Shown here: positions 1-7,636 of the stretch, one piece after another
How the letters are laid out: each line of letters starts with the position of its first letter
How positions within the stretch are numbered: the first letter of the stretch is position 1
From: Kribbella catacumbae DSM 19601
GTDB taxonomy: Bacteria; Actinomycetota; Actinomycetes; Propionibacteriales; Kribbellaceae
Length of the DNA stretch: 33,805 nucleotides
Assembly (NCBI RefSeq): GCF_000372465.1
Contig: NZ_AQUZ01000083.1
Location: 1 to 33,805, forward strand
Direction of reading: 5' to 3'
The notes under the pieces: model-generated
Told to the model about the DNA's origin: nothing
The model's database searches: none
The model's input: only the letters and a program-made list of their open reading frames with translations
Made by a program: the position numbers and the translations under genes

Positions 1-801
1 GCCGAGGGCATCGCCGCAGGCGAAGGTACTACTTTCTACGCCGGGGATCTTTTCACCGGCGACATCTTCCGCGGCGACATCGAGAAACGCACAGCCGCCC
101 CGTTCATCGACGCACCGACCGGCCGCATGGCCGTCGGCATGGCCGTCAACACCCGGCACAATCTGCTCTTCGTCGCCGGCGGATTCACCGGGCAAGCGTA
201 CGTATATGACACCGACTCAGGTGCGACCGTGGCCACCTTCCAACTCGGCGACCGCGGAACCTCGCTCATCAACGACGTCGCAATCACACCCCAGGGCGCC
301 TGGTTCACCGACACCCTCCATGCCAGGCTCCACTTCATCCCGATCGGCCAGTACGGAAACCTCGGGCCGTTCAGGACATTGCTGCTCAGCGGACCAGCCG
401 CCGACACCGGCGACGAATTCAATCTCAACGGCATTGCCGCCACACAGGACGGGAGAACCCTGATCGTCGCCCACACAGGCAACGGCGAGCTCTACACCGT
501 CAACCCCGCCAAAGGAACGAGCGCCCACATCACCGGTGTCAGCGTACCAACCGTCGACGGCATCGTGCTGGACGACAACCGGTTGTGGGCAGTGCAGAGC
601 TTCTCCAACCAGATCACCCGAATCGCACTGAACAACGATCTGTCCAGCGGCCTGGTCAAGAAGACCATCACGAGCCCTCTGTTCCAGGTCCCAGCCACGG
701 CTGCCCTCTTCGGCGACACCCTCGCTGCCGTCAACGCAAAGTTCGACACCGGCGTCCCACCCACCGCGGACCAGTACGAAGTCGTCCTGGTCGACGCCTG
801 A
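1..801 (+). CDS. SMP-30/gluconolactonase-like beta-propeller protein, 5'-truncated by window edge
   Basis: The frame is open from base 1 to the TGA at 799-801, giving 266 codons with no start, so the gene is cut by the window edge. The product has repeated strand-turn units, each about 40-50 residues, typical of six-bladed SMP-30/NHL-like propellers: AEGIA near the start, FVAGGFTGQAYVYD, INDVAITPQGAWFTD, NLNGIAATQDGRTLIVAH and a closing AALFGDTLAAVNAKFDTG segment. The last is characteristic of actinobacterial secreted proteins annotated as SMP-30/gluconolactonase/LRE-like. Members of the family hydrolyse lactones or merely act as exported propellers, and no substrate can be assigned here. The signal peptide would lie outside the window. 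An identical copy is at 33005-33805 on the minus strand. Confidence 0.82.
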   Translation, partial: AEGIAAGEGTTFYAGDLFTGDIFRGDIEKRTAAPFIDAPTGRMAVGMAVNTRHNLLFVAGGFTGQAYVYDTDSGATVATFQLGDRGTSLINDVAITPQGAWFTDTLHARLHFIPIGQYGNLGPFRTLLLSGPAADTGDEFNLNGIAATQDGRTLIVAHTGNGELYTVNPAKGTSAHITGVSVPTVDGIVLDDNRLWAVQSFSNQITRIALNNDLSSGLVKKTITSPLFQVPATAALFGDTLAAVNAKFDTGVPPTADQYEVVLVDA

Positions 802-802
802 C
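1..802 (+). repeat. Left copy of 802-bp perfect terminal inverted repeat
   Basis: Bases 1-802 are the reverse complement of 33004-33805. Identity starts at the first base of the window and stops after the SMP-30-like stop codon: base 803 is G here, while the other copy reads T at the equivalent place. The encoded protein is identical in both copies, so the repeat looks perfect throughout. It is either a real inverted duplication or an assembly repeat at which the contig ended. The sequence alone cannot decide. Confidence 0.95.
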
Positions 803-842
803 GAACTCAGGCCGACCGGTACTGGCCGGGCGCCGGCAGGAG

Positions 843-1566
843 TCAGATCTGGTTGAGGGGGAGTGGGGGCTGGACTCGGATGCTGACTGATCCGTTGGTG
901 TAGCCGAGTCGTTCGTTGACGGCACGCATGTCTTCGTTGCCGGTCTGGGTCCAGGTGTAGATCTCGGCGATGTCGTGCCCGGCCGCCCAGACCAGGGTCG
1001 TGCGCTTCAAAGCAGTTGCGATACCGCGGCCGCGCCACTCGCGCCGAATGGCTTTGTATCCGTTCTCCGCGCGGCTCGGTTGGTCGGAGTCGAGCATCAA
1101 AGACGCGACGCCTACGACCTGGTCGTCAGCGAGCGCGACGAAGGCCGCCTCGGGGGCGTTGATCCAGTCTCGGTTCCATTGTTCGAGCGAGACCTGCAGC
1201 GTCGATGTGAGGGCCAGGTCAGCGAAGGGATCGTGCACCTGGTGGTAGGCCTGTTCCCACAGCTCGGGTCGTTCGGCGACGCTGACAATCGTCACGGTGG
1301 GCGGAACTACCGGTTCGGTCTCCTTGCCCACTTTGCGAATCTAGAACTCGAGGGCAGACGAAGCCGAGGCCCAGATCGGAGTGGTCGGAAACACTCGAGC
1401 CCGCGAGCCGACCGTCATGCTCGGCGAGGAGCAGCACCCGACCCGGGTGTTCCATGGCGCGCATCTCGGCCACGGTTGCGGCGCGCTCACCAGGCGCGAC
1501 AGCAGTGCGGACTCGGCGCCATTGTTCAAGATCGGCGTCAGACTGTGCAATTCGTAGAGAGACCAT
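843..1566 (-). pseudogene. GNAT-family N-acetyltransferase, frameshifted and internally deleted
   Basis: The N-terminal part starts at ATG 1564-1566 (MVSLRIAQSDADLEQWRRVR) and reads through a first GNAT-like half as far as LGLGFVCPRVL near 1350. The frame then changes and the second half (1331 down to 843) follows. That half contains VVGVASL, the acetyl-CoA loop RREWRGRGIATALKR and the typical GNAT tail NEDMRAVNERLGY. Two-domain GNAT proteins of actinobacteria have about 300 residues, with the first domain's own acetyl-CoA loop between these parts. That stretch is missing, so an internal deletion accompanies the frameshift. The start lies 8 bp after the stop of the upstream transporter remnant, which suggests a former operon. 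The family call is firm; the product is almost certainly inactive. Confidence 0.8.
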
Positions 1567-1574
1567 GATGTGGC

Positions 1575-2315
1575 TCAGTACCTTTCGATGGCGGGCGGGG
1601 CGCCCGGGGAGTCGGATCTGCCGAGGGTTTCGTCGTACAAGTACTTCCAGGCGCCACCAGTGAAGAAGTCCTCGAGGACGGCATTCACCTTGTCGTGTAG
1701 GGGCTTGTCCGCCAGCGGGAGGCCGATGCCGTATTTCTCGGTGCTGAAGGGTTGCCGACGAGGCGCAGGTCTTCGGGTGCGTGAGTGGCGTAGTCTTTGA
1801 GGATGGCGTTGTCGGTGGTGACGGCGTCGACCGTGTTGGCAAGTAGCTGAGAGACACACTCGGAATACATCGTGGACTCAGAAATGTTGCTGGCCTCAGT
1901 CAGCTTCTCATCCTTGACCCGCTGGATCGAGGTGGAGCTGGTCGCGGAGCAGACCTTCTTGCCCTTGAGAGCGGTCTTGCCGGCGTCCATCGAGGTGTCG
2001 GCCTTGCGGACAAGGAGATCCTGGCCCGCGACGAAGTACGGGCCGGCGAAGCCGACGAGCTTCTTGCGCCTGTCGGTGATGGAGTAGGTGCCGACGTGTA
2101 GTCGACCTCTCCACCGACGATCGCGTAGCCTTCATCTTGGCGAAGGTCGCACTGCCGGGAACATCACCGGCGTGGGGATAGCCGCGGAAGTCAAGCCCGT
2201 TGCAACGAGCGCGCGGACTGCCACCGGCAGCCGGCGCGCCCCCCTTGCTACAGGCAACGATCGTCATCGTCATCGCCGCGACGCCGCCAGCGGCGACGAG
2301 GTTGGGCGTTCCCAT
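1575..2315 (-). pseudogene. Glutamate-type ABC transporter substrate-binding lipoprotein (GluB-like), broken
   Basis: Three frames together make one SBP_bac_3 protein. From 2315 there is a lipoprotein signal (LVAAGGVAAMTMTIVAC, lipobox VAC with Cys followed by SKGG). From about 1990 to 1750 the central lobe reads KTALKGKKVCSATSSTS, then ISESTMYSECVSQLLANTVD and VTTDNAILKDYA. From about 1745 to 1577 the tail reads FSTEKYGIGLPLADKPLHDK, then FFTGGAWKYLYDETLG and a stop. The intact family (about 280-300 aa) captures glutamate or related amino acids for import. No permease or ATPase gene remains nearby. Frame breaks lie near 1745 and 2000-2200, and the N-terminal ligand-binding segment is shortened. 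The family is clear; the gene is dead or the sequence contains several indels. Confidence 0.8.
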
Positions 2316-2327
2316 AGGGGATCCTCT

Positions 2328-3099
2328 TCATCTGCGTTCCGTTGATCTGCCGTCGACTCCTTCAGGGGTCGACGGTAGGTCGCTGCTCGTGCGCTGCGAT
2401 GAGGGTTGCCTATCTGTGCTCATCCGGCTGAGTCGATCGCGGCACGACGCCAGGGTGGGATGGTCGCTAGCGACAGCACCGGTCAGAAGCGTGATCGCTT
2501 CGCGGAAGGATTCGGTCGCTTGGTCGGCGAGGCCGAGTGCGGACTGCGCGCAGGCCAGATTGTGGAGGCTGATGGCGAGATCAGGATGGTCGCGGTCGAG
2601 CGCCAGGCGCTTGATCTGCACCGCACGGGTCAGGGCTTCAGTTGCCGCCTCGAAGTCGCCTGAGCGGTGTTCGAGTGAGCCGAGATTGTGGAGAGTGACC
2701 GCTACCTCGTAGTGCTCAGGACCGTAGGTCTGTTCGAAGACAGCGAGTACGTCGGTCAACAGCTCTCGCGCCTCTACGCTCTGGCCGAGGTCGACCAGAA
2801 TGGCGGCTAATGCGGCGCGATCTGTGGCGAGGTCGAGTGGGGTGGTGGCCGCCGATGCCAGCCGCAGCGCGATGCCCTCACGCGCGGTGGACTCAGCGGC
2901 CATCCCTTCTCCACGAGCGTGGGCGAGACCGGCGATGTTGTGCAGGAGACTCGCCCGCAGTTCCAATTGGTCGCTCCCACACTCGTTCACGATCCCGAAT
3001 GCCCGGCGATCTGCGGACGCTGCCTCGTCAAAATCACCGCGATACTTGCCGGCGACTCCGATGTCGTTCAGCAACGGCAGGGACTGCACCGAGTTCAGT
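2328..3099 (-). pseudogene. TPR-repeat protein, 5' end lost at an IS3-type element
   Basis: The frame encodes tandem tetratricopeptide units: LLNDIGVAGKYRGDFDEA, ASLLHNIAGLAHARGEGMAA, then VAVTLHNLGSLEHRSGDFEA and LAISLHNLACAQSALGLADQ. It ends soon after VASDHPTLASCRDRL. TPR solenoids bind proteins or peptides, and in actinobacteria many such short proteins are regulatory adaptors. The reading frame continues upstream into IS sequence only by chance. The true 5' part, several repeats plus the start, is absent and is not found on the far side of the IS. Two further TPR genes are present in the window (28680-29693 and 32685-32939). The latter has a nearly identical DHPTLASCR ending, so it is the closest relative. 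Confidence 0.78.
2350..2375 (-). terminator. Hairpin at 3' end of the TPR remnant
   Basis: An 11-bp arm at 2350-2360 pairs with 2365-2375 across a TTCA loop, with one G-T wobble. It sits at the 3' end of the TPR reading frame and just upstream of the lipoprotein start, where an intergenic terminator would be expected. There is no clear U-tract, so termination is inferred from position and stability. Confidence 0.45.
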
Positions 3100-3120
3100 T
3101 GACTCGCGGGGTGTGGTGGT

Positions 3121-3994
3121 TTAGGCCGCGAGTGCGACAGGTTGAATTGTCTCAAACTCGATGGGTGTGAGTTTACCCAGGCCACGTTGCCGGCGTCGCC
3201 GGTGGTAGCTGGATTCGATCCAGGACACGATCGCCAGCCGCAGTTCGTGTCGGCTGGTCCACCGTTGCCGGTCGAGGACGTTCTTCTGCAGCAGAGCAAG
3301 GAGCGATTCCATGGCGGCGCGTTGTCGCCGCAGGCTCCGACCCTGCCCATCGAACCGCGTAGCTGGTGGTTTTTGAGGACTCTGACGTACTTCTTGGACC
3401 GGAACTGGGCGAGTTCAACCGGTCGCTGTGAACGATGAGCCCGGCTGCAGGCGCCCTGAGCGCGATTGCGTTGCGAAGGGCCGCGACGGCCAGGGGTGCC
3501 TTCATGCGTGAGCCGATGGAGTAGCCGACGATCCGGTTGGAGTAGACGTCCTTGATCGCGCACAAATACAGCTTGCCCTCGGCCGTGGCGTGTTCGGTGA
3601 TATCGGTCAGCCAGACCAGATTCGGCGCGGCTGCCGTGAACACCCGCTTCACGAGATCGTCGTGCACGGGCGGGCCGGCCTTGCGGTTCAGTCCGCGCTT
3701 CTTGGAGTGGATCGACCAGATCCGCTCCTGGCTGCACAGCCTCGCGACCCGGTTCTCGCCCGCGGTGATGCCTTTGGAGGGCAGTTCGTCGGCGATGAAG
3801 CGGTAGCCGAACTCCGGGTCGTCGCCGTGGAGGTCGCGGGCGGCGTTGATCAGGTGCGCATCGTCGAAGTCGCGTTGTGTGACAGGGGTTTTGCGCCACT
3901 TATAGAACGCTTGCTTACTGAAGCCGAGCACCCGGCAGGTCACCGCGACAGGGATACCGTCGGCGGCCAGATCAAGGACCAGCGGGTAGGTCAT
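3121..3994 (-). pseudogene. IS3-family transposase orfB (rve integrase core), frameshifted
   Basis: The start ATG (3992-3994) overlaps the orfA stop as ATGA. The protein begins with an HTH_21-type region (GFSKQAFYKWRK, then FGYRFIADEL) followed by the DDE integrase core: the first Asp in VWLTDITEH and the second Asp in LIVHSDR. Right after HSDR (near 3430) the frame shifts to the one reading QFRSKKYVRVLKNHQLRGSM. It shifts again near 3310, where GDNA should continue into MESLLALLQKNV with the catalytic Glu. The tail GLGKLTPIEFE up to VALAA ends at 3121. The full-length family has about 290 residues, and every part is present. At least two indels separate the catalytic residues, so the element cannot move by itself. 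Confidence 0.85.
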
Positions 3995-4284
3995 TTTGGG
4001 TTGATGTCACGGGCGAAGTAGGCCGCAGCCCGGCGCAGGATCTCGTTCTCCTGCTCCAACTGCCGGACCCGCTTCTTCGCCTCTCGCAGCTCGACCGACT
4101 CCTCCCGGGTCGCGCCCGGGCAGTTGCCGTCCTCGACATCGGCCAGTTTCAGCCAGCGATTCAGACACGACACAGAGATCCCGAAGTCCTTCGCGATCTG
4201 CCCGAGCGGCGCCTCGCCCTTACGGGTGACCGCGACCACATCACGACGGAACTCCAACGGAAATGCTTTCGGCATGACAGACAT
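3991..4284 (-). CDS. IS3-family transposase orfA
   Basis: The product is a 97-aa protein with an HTH_Tnp_1 fold: PLEFRRDVVAVTRKGEAPLG, then IAKDFGISVSCLNRWLKLAD. A leucine-zipper-like coiled coil follows (RVRQLEQENEILRRAAAYFA), as expected of orfA proteins that bind IS ends and dimerise with OrfAB. It is intact. Its stop codon overlaps the orfB start (ATGA), preceded by an A-rich run (CCAAAATGA), where IS3 elements usually make the fused transposase by -1 frameshifting or couple translation. The partner orfB is broken. Confidence 0.9.
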   Translation of the reverse strand: MSVMPKAFPLEFRRDVVAVTRKGEAPLGQIAKDFGISVSCLNRWLKLADVEDGNCPGATREESVELREAKKRVRQLEQENEILRRAAAYFARDINPK

Positions 4285-4380
4285 CCTTCCAGCAAGGACC
4301 CAAGTCCTCGCAGATCAGGAGTCAACCGAACCGGGGGCAGTCCGGTTCGGTCCAGGCTGCTGGTGCGAGTTCAGAGCTGA

Positions 4381-5240
4381 TCATCGCTGCGTGCGCGCGA
4401 GGATGGTGGCGGTGCGGGTGTAGGCCTCTTCGGTGAAGGCCGAGTTGCGGGAAGCATCGGAGGACTTGTCCAGCGTCATCGCGGTGTAGTAACCACCGGT
4501 GGCGTTGTCCAGGGCGGGGTCCGCCGGCTAGGCGGATGCTGGTGAGCGCGCCCTTCTCCGGAGTTGTCATGAATGCCCTGCCGACGATCTGAACGATCTT
4601 GAGGAGACCGCCGGCGTTGCGGCCGAACGCGCTGGTGACGCTGCCGGGGTTCGGTGCATTGACAGTTGCCCCGCCTCCAGCGAGTTCGCGCAAGAGCATA
4701 GGTATGGGTGAGGTTGACGAGCTTGGAGTCGCTGTAAGCCTGGAGTTGGCTGAATCGACTGGGATACGTCCAATGCTCCAGCTTCGGATGTCCGCGCCCC
4801 TCCATTGTAGAAGACAGGTTGACCATACGTGAAGGCCGTCCAGCGTTCGCGGCACTGTTGTGTAAGGCATCCATCACTGCTGAGGTCAGAGCGGCAACCG
4901 GAAGATGGTTCACAGCCAGCGTCAGCTCCACGCCGTCGAGGGACAGCGCACGATGGCGGAATGCGCCCCTCGCATTGTTCACCAACATGTGAAGACCTCG
5001 CGGGGTCAGCTGAGTTACCTGTTCAACGAGGGCGCGAACACCAGAGAGCGATCCGAGATCGCCTGACACACGCCCGCCAACGCCCGCAAGTTCTTTGGCG
5101 ACATCTGGGGCTCGCAGCTGTCTCGTTCGTGAACCAAGACGATCGCCCCTCCCCGGCCGAGGGCGGATGCCGTCACTCGACCGATCCCACTGGTTGTCCC
5201 TGTCACCAGGACTGTCCGCCCGTCCATCGCCCAGAACATT
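4381..5240 (-). pseudogene. Short-chain dehydrogenase/reductase (SDR), multiply frameshifted
   Basis: The pieces are in order but in different frames. The cofactor motif TVLVTGTTSGIG with preceding start (MFWAMDGR or MDGR) is at 5240-5180. LHMLVNNARGAFRHR (the NNAG strand with an altered NNARG) and LTLAVNHLPVAALT follow. Next come the serine strand MVNLSST and the active-site YSDSK (Y-x-x-x-K). A frame change near 4680 leads to GATVNAPNPGSVTSAFGRNA, and another near 4515 leads to a tail ending LARTQR with TGA at 4381-4383. The layout matches about 290-aa classical SDRs of the retinol-dehydrogenase/WW-oxidoreductase type, which use NAD(P)H. At least three frame breaks make it a pseudogene. The IS3 end lies about 55 bp beyond its stop. 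Confidence 0.82.
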
Positions 5241-5312
5241 ATCGACTCTCTCCCAGCCGTTGCCGATGATTCCTCCCCGGATCCTGTATGCCGTTCCGAA
5301 GGGTGCACCGAG

Positions 5313-5520
5313 TCAGCCTGCTCGCCACCGATGGGACGGCACTCGGAGACAAGAGGAGCTGTGGCCGGGTGCGGGGTCAGCCGGTCTTGCGGCCAGTTTG
5401 TCTTGTACTGCGGCTATCTGGTTGTCCGCCGTGCTGGTCGAGATGGCCAGCCGGGCTGCGACCTGGGCGTTTTGTCGATCCCTCTACGACTAGGTCCACG
5501 ACCGCGGACTGAACCGTCCC
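5313..5520 (-). pseudogene. Remnant of a LuxR-type helix-turn-helix regulator (C-terminal domain)
   Basis: Reading the minus strand, one frame gives VQSAVVDLVVEGST. After a single frame change the next frame gives NAQVAARLAISTSTADNQIA, then AVQDKLAARP and a stop at 5313-5315. This matches the LuxR/GerE DNA-binding domain, whose consensus runs through a VxxLVAxGxSNxEIAxxL helix, an ISxxTVxxHxxxI recognition helix and a KLGxR end. Only about 50 residues are left, and nothing recognisable lies upstream before the IS110 element at 5569. The assignment rests on my alignment by eye, but the spacing of the conserved positions is good. The likely original was a large ATPase-type or two-component LuxR protein. 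Confidence 0.5.
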
Positions 5521-5560
5521 AGGTTTGACGCCACCGGTCGCGATCAGCGGCGCGGTGCCG

Positions 5561-5568
5561 TGTTAGAC
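5561..5568 (+). repeat. Direct repeat TGTTAGAC flanking the IS110 element (partner 7070-7077)
   Basis: TGTTAGAC occurs at 5561-5568 and again at 7070-7077, enclosing the IS110 transposase and its leader. IS110-family recombination exchanges at a short core shared by target and donor, so a core repeated at both boundaries is expected. Removing the element with one copy restores CGTGTTAGACACG, a perfect 5-bp-arm palindrome. Confidence 0.65.
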
Positions 5569-5574
5569 GGTATG

Positions 5575-5854
5575 GAGTGACTCTCGGGTTTGTGGTTGTG
5601 GGACGGCAACCGTTCCCCGGCGGATGGATTGTGGAGCCGGCCGGTGGGCCGGTGTCAACGTCGTTCATGCTCGCTGCGCTGCGCGTGCTCCACGTTGACA
5701 CCCGTCGCATCGGCCGGTTGATGGGCCGCCTGCGGGCAACGGGTGAGTCGTGGTCGGTGGGCCCCGTTGGTGTGGTGAGGGGTTGTGGGCCGGGGCCTCA
5801 CCGCACAGATTCGTGGGTTACCGAGCAGAATTCGGCTGCTCGGCCTATCCGACA
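5575..5854 (+). ncRNA. Candidate IS110 bridge RNA (structured leader of tnp)
   Basis: The leader of this IS110-group transposase contains three stable inverted repeats. The first has an 11-bp perfect stem, 5651-5661 with 5692-5702, enclosing a 30-nt loop. The second is GGTGAGG at 5774-5780 with CCTCACC at 5796-5802. The third is CCGAGCAG at 5821-5828 with CTGCTCGG at 5836-5843, ending 11 nt before the start codon. IS110 elements are known to encode a bridge (seek) RNA in this position, whose internal loops pair with target and donor DNA. I could not match a loop to the flanks by eye, so the RNA boundaries and guide segments are unproven. Confidence 0.5.
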
Positions 5855-6958
5855 ATGTGTGGGAGGCCCCGGGTGTTTACCGAGCGTACGAGTGTTGGGC
5901 TGGACGTGCACGCCAGATCGGTCGCGGCCGCGGCGATCGATGGGGTCACCGGCGAGCTGGTGCAGGCCAGGCTGACCCCAGCCCATGACCAGATCCGGTC
6001 CTGGATCCGGGAGCTGCCGGGACCGGTGGCGGTGGTTTATGAGGCCGGGCCGACCGGGTTCGGTCTGTGCCGGGCGTTGATGTCTGCCGGGGTCCGGTGC
6101 GAGGTGGCGGCCCCGTCGAAACTGCAACGCCCGTCAGGTGACCGGGTGAAGACCGACGCCAAGGACGCGATCCATCTGGCCAGGCTGCTGCGCCTTGACG
6201 AGATCACGCCGGTCGCAGTGCCGACCATCGGGCAGGAGACAGCGCGGGATCTGGTCCGGGCACGGGAAGACTGCCGTGGTGACTTGATGCGGGCACGGCA
6301 CCGGTTGTCGAAGCTGCTGTTGCGGCACGGGATCGTCTATTCCGGTGGTGCTGCCTGGACCGGCAAGCATGAAGCCTGGTTGCGTCGGCAACGCTTCGAC
6401 GTGGCGGCGTCCAGGTTGACGTTCGATTCCTACTACGACTGTGTCCTGGCCACCAGTTCGCGCCGCGACCGCCTCGATGCCGCGATCACGGCGATGGCAG
6501 CCGATTCGGAGTTCACTGCCGTGGTCGGCAGGCTGGGCTGTCTGCGCGGTGTCGCCACCTTGACCGGGTTCGCGCTCGCGGTCGAGATCGGCGACTGGAC
6601 CCGGTTCACCGGCAACACCATCGGCTCGTTCGTCGGCCTGGTGCCCAGCGAGCACTCATCGGGAACCAGCCGGGCACAGGGCCCGATCACCAAAACCGGG
6701 AACACCCACGCCCGCCGGCTACTGGTCGAAGCCGCCTGGCACCACCGCACCCGCTACCGGCCAGGCAAAACCATCCGTGACCGCTGGGCACTCGCCTCGC
6801 CCGCGGCCCGCGCGCGTGGTGATGCCGGTAACCGGTGGCTGCACGCACGCTGGGTCAGGTTCGGCGAACGCAACAAGAAGACCACCATCGCCGACGTCGC
6901 CATCGCCCGCGAACTCGCCGGCTGGTGCTGGTCACTAGCCGTCATGGACGAGGAGTAG
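5855..6958 (+). CDS. IS110-family transposase (DEDD recombinase)
   Basis: The product is 367 aa with the start chosen at ATG 5855 (MCGRPRVFTERTSVGLDVHA), where family homology begins; the frame is open further upstream only through the leader. The N-terminal RuvC-like DEDD domain shows Asp17 (VGLDVH), Glu63 (VYEAGPTGFG), Asp101 and Asp104 (KTDAKDAIHLARLL). A central helical region follows, and the C-terminal domain (Transposase_20 type) has the SEHSSGTSRAQGPITKTGN signature with the serine thought to be the recombination nucleophile. The length and all four acidic residues fit an active enzyme, which works with a bridge RNA to join donor and target. No ribosome-binding site is obvious; a hairpin ends 11 nt before the start. 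Confidence 0.93.
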   Translation: MCGRPRVFTERTSVGLDVHARSVAAAAIDGVTGELVQARLTPAHDQIRSWIRELPGPVAVVYEAGPTGFGLCRALMSAGVRCEVAAPSKLQRPSGDRVKTDAKDAIHLARLLRLDEITPVAVPTIGQETARDLVRAREDCRGDLMRARHRLSKLLLRHGIVYSGGAAWTGKHEAWLRRQRFDVAASRLTFDSYYDCVLATSSRRDRLDAAITAMAADSEFTAVVGRLGCLRGVATLTGFALAVEIGDWTRFTGNTIGSFVGLVPSEHSSGTSRAQGPITKTGNTHARRLLVEAAWHHRTRYRPGKTIRDRWALASPAARARGDAGNRWLHARWVRFGERNKKTTIADVAIARELAGWCWSLAVMDEE

Positions 6959-7192
6959 ACCCACAAACCGGCTTCGTTGACCACGGGCCAGTGGTGACAG
7001 CGCGTGGAGTGACCCGCGACCTGACTATGAGCAACCACAGCCCCCAAGAGGGGAGGTAGTGACGCTCGATGTTAGACACGCGGACCCCGCTCCAGCCGAA
7101 CACCCCGTCCTGCGGTAACCAACCCGCGCATATCAGTCTGACCGCGCGTCGCCAACGACACGCTCACCACCCCGACTGATCCACGAAGCCAC

Positions 7193-7228
7193 GAGGCGCC
7201 CGACCGGAACACTCCAGCCGGGCGCCTC
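7193..7228 (+). terminator. Strong GC hairpin downstream of the IS110 element
   Basis: GAGGCGCCCG at 7193-7202 pairs perfectly with CGGGCGCCTC at 7219-7228 around a 16-nt loop. It lies in the gene-free stretch 7078-7340, between the IS110 end and the ISAs1 relic. There is no T-run after it on either strand. It could be a bidirectional terminator of the pre-insertion locus or part of an unrecognised structured element. I see no coding sequence in 7078-7340. Confidence 0.4.
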
Positions 7229-7339
7229 ACCCTGCCTCTTGACAGGAAGCCACTCCATATCAGTCAACGATCCGAAGGACTCGGCAGCGCCTGGTACGAC
7301 GCCGCCTCTTCCCGGGTGCGGACCGTCAACGAAGACTCG

Positions 7340-7636
7340 TAGCTAGACAACGGAGAACTCGGCCATGATGAGGACAAGAACGCGGCACCAGCTTCCGGAC
7401 GAGGTGCATCGTCCCGCCGTTGCCGGGTTCGGCCGTCTACAGCGCCACGCGCCCCCGATCAAGCCGCATCCCCCCACTCAGATCGCCGAGGCACTGAACG
7501 GAACCCCGCGTGGTGGCCACCTTCCGCAACAGTCTGCTCCGATTGGCCGACATTGAGGACGGCGCCCGAGCCCTACGACACCACGCCCGGGGCCCTGACG
7601 CAGTCCTGACCTGCCGAAACGTGACTTTGGCAGGGC
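7340..7636 (+). pseudogene. Relic of an older ISAs1-family transposase (C-terminal end plus terminal repeat)
   Basis: On the plus strand the scraps align with the end of the intact ISAs1 transposase next door. HDEDKN near 7362-7380 matches its YDEDRS. After a large shuffled or shifted stretch, NGTPR and then VVATFRNSLLRLADIEDGAR and ALRHHARGPDAVL (7510-7610) match its MATLRNTAISLLRL and LRHHARNPETIL. The following bases (about 7621-7636, continuing across the newer IS at 8950) read GACTTTGGCAGGGC then CCTG, a degenerate ISAs1 terminal repeat. It is therefore the right end of a dead, oppositely oriented, diverged ISAs1 copy. Confidence 0.7.
7627..7636 (+). repeat. 10-bp target-site duplication TTGGCAGGGC (partner 8940-8949)
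   Basis: TTGGCAGGGC directly precedes the left end of the ISAs1 element (7627-7636) and directly follows its right end (8940-8949). ISAs1 elements duplicate about 8-10 bp, so this defines the insertion exactly. The perfect copies suggest a recent event. Confidence 0.92.

Larger units (their letters stand above)
3098..4326 (-). mobile_element. IS3-family insertion sequence
   Basis: The element is about 1.23 kb, normal for IS3. It has an orfA/orfB arrangement on the minus strand and a short matching terminus: GTTGACTC at 3098-3105 is inverted at 4319-4326. No duplication of 3-4 bp is visible outside the ends (left flank TTCA, right flank CGAA). Together with the truncated TPR gene on one side only, this suggests that flanking DNA was lost after insertion. 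The exact ends are uncertain by a few bases. Confidence 0.8.
5569..7077 (+). mobile_element. IS110-family insertion sequence
   Basis: The element is about 1.5 kb, bounded by the TGTTAGAC repeats. It holds a single transposase gene preceded by about 280 bp of structured non-coding leader and followed by about 110 bp of non-coding DNA. This is the IS110-group layout, with the long non-coding end upstream of tnp. A 9-bp subterminal inverted match, GGTTTGTGG (5587-5595) with CCACAAACC (6961-6969), is also present. The boundaries are inferred from the repeat and not from a comparison of copies. Confidence 0.75.

Noticed and set aside
2328..3899. A 523-codon frame joining TPR repeats to the IS3 region
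   Set aside because: The upstream 260 codons are the wrong frame of the orfB transposase apart from the shifted QFRSKKY segment; the fusion is accidental.
3095..4330. Target-site duplication of the IS3 element
   Set aside because: The flanks (TTCA on the left, CGAA on the right) do not match in 3-5 bp under any nearby choice of ends.
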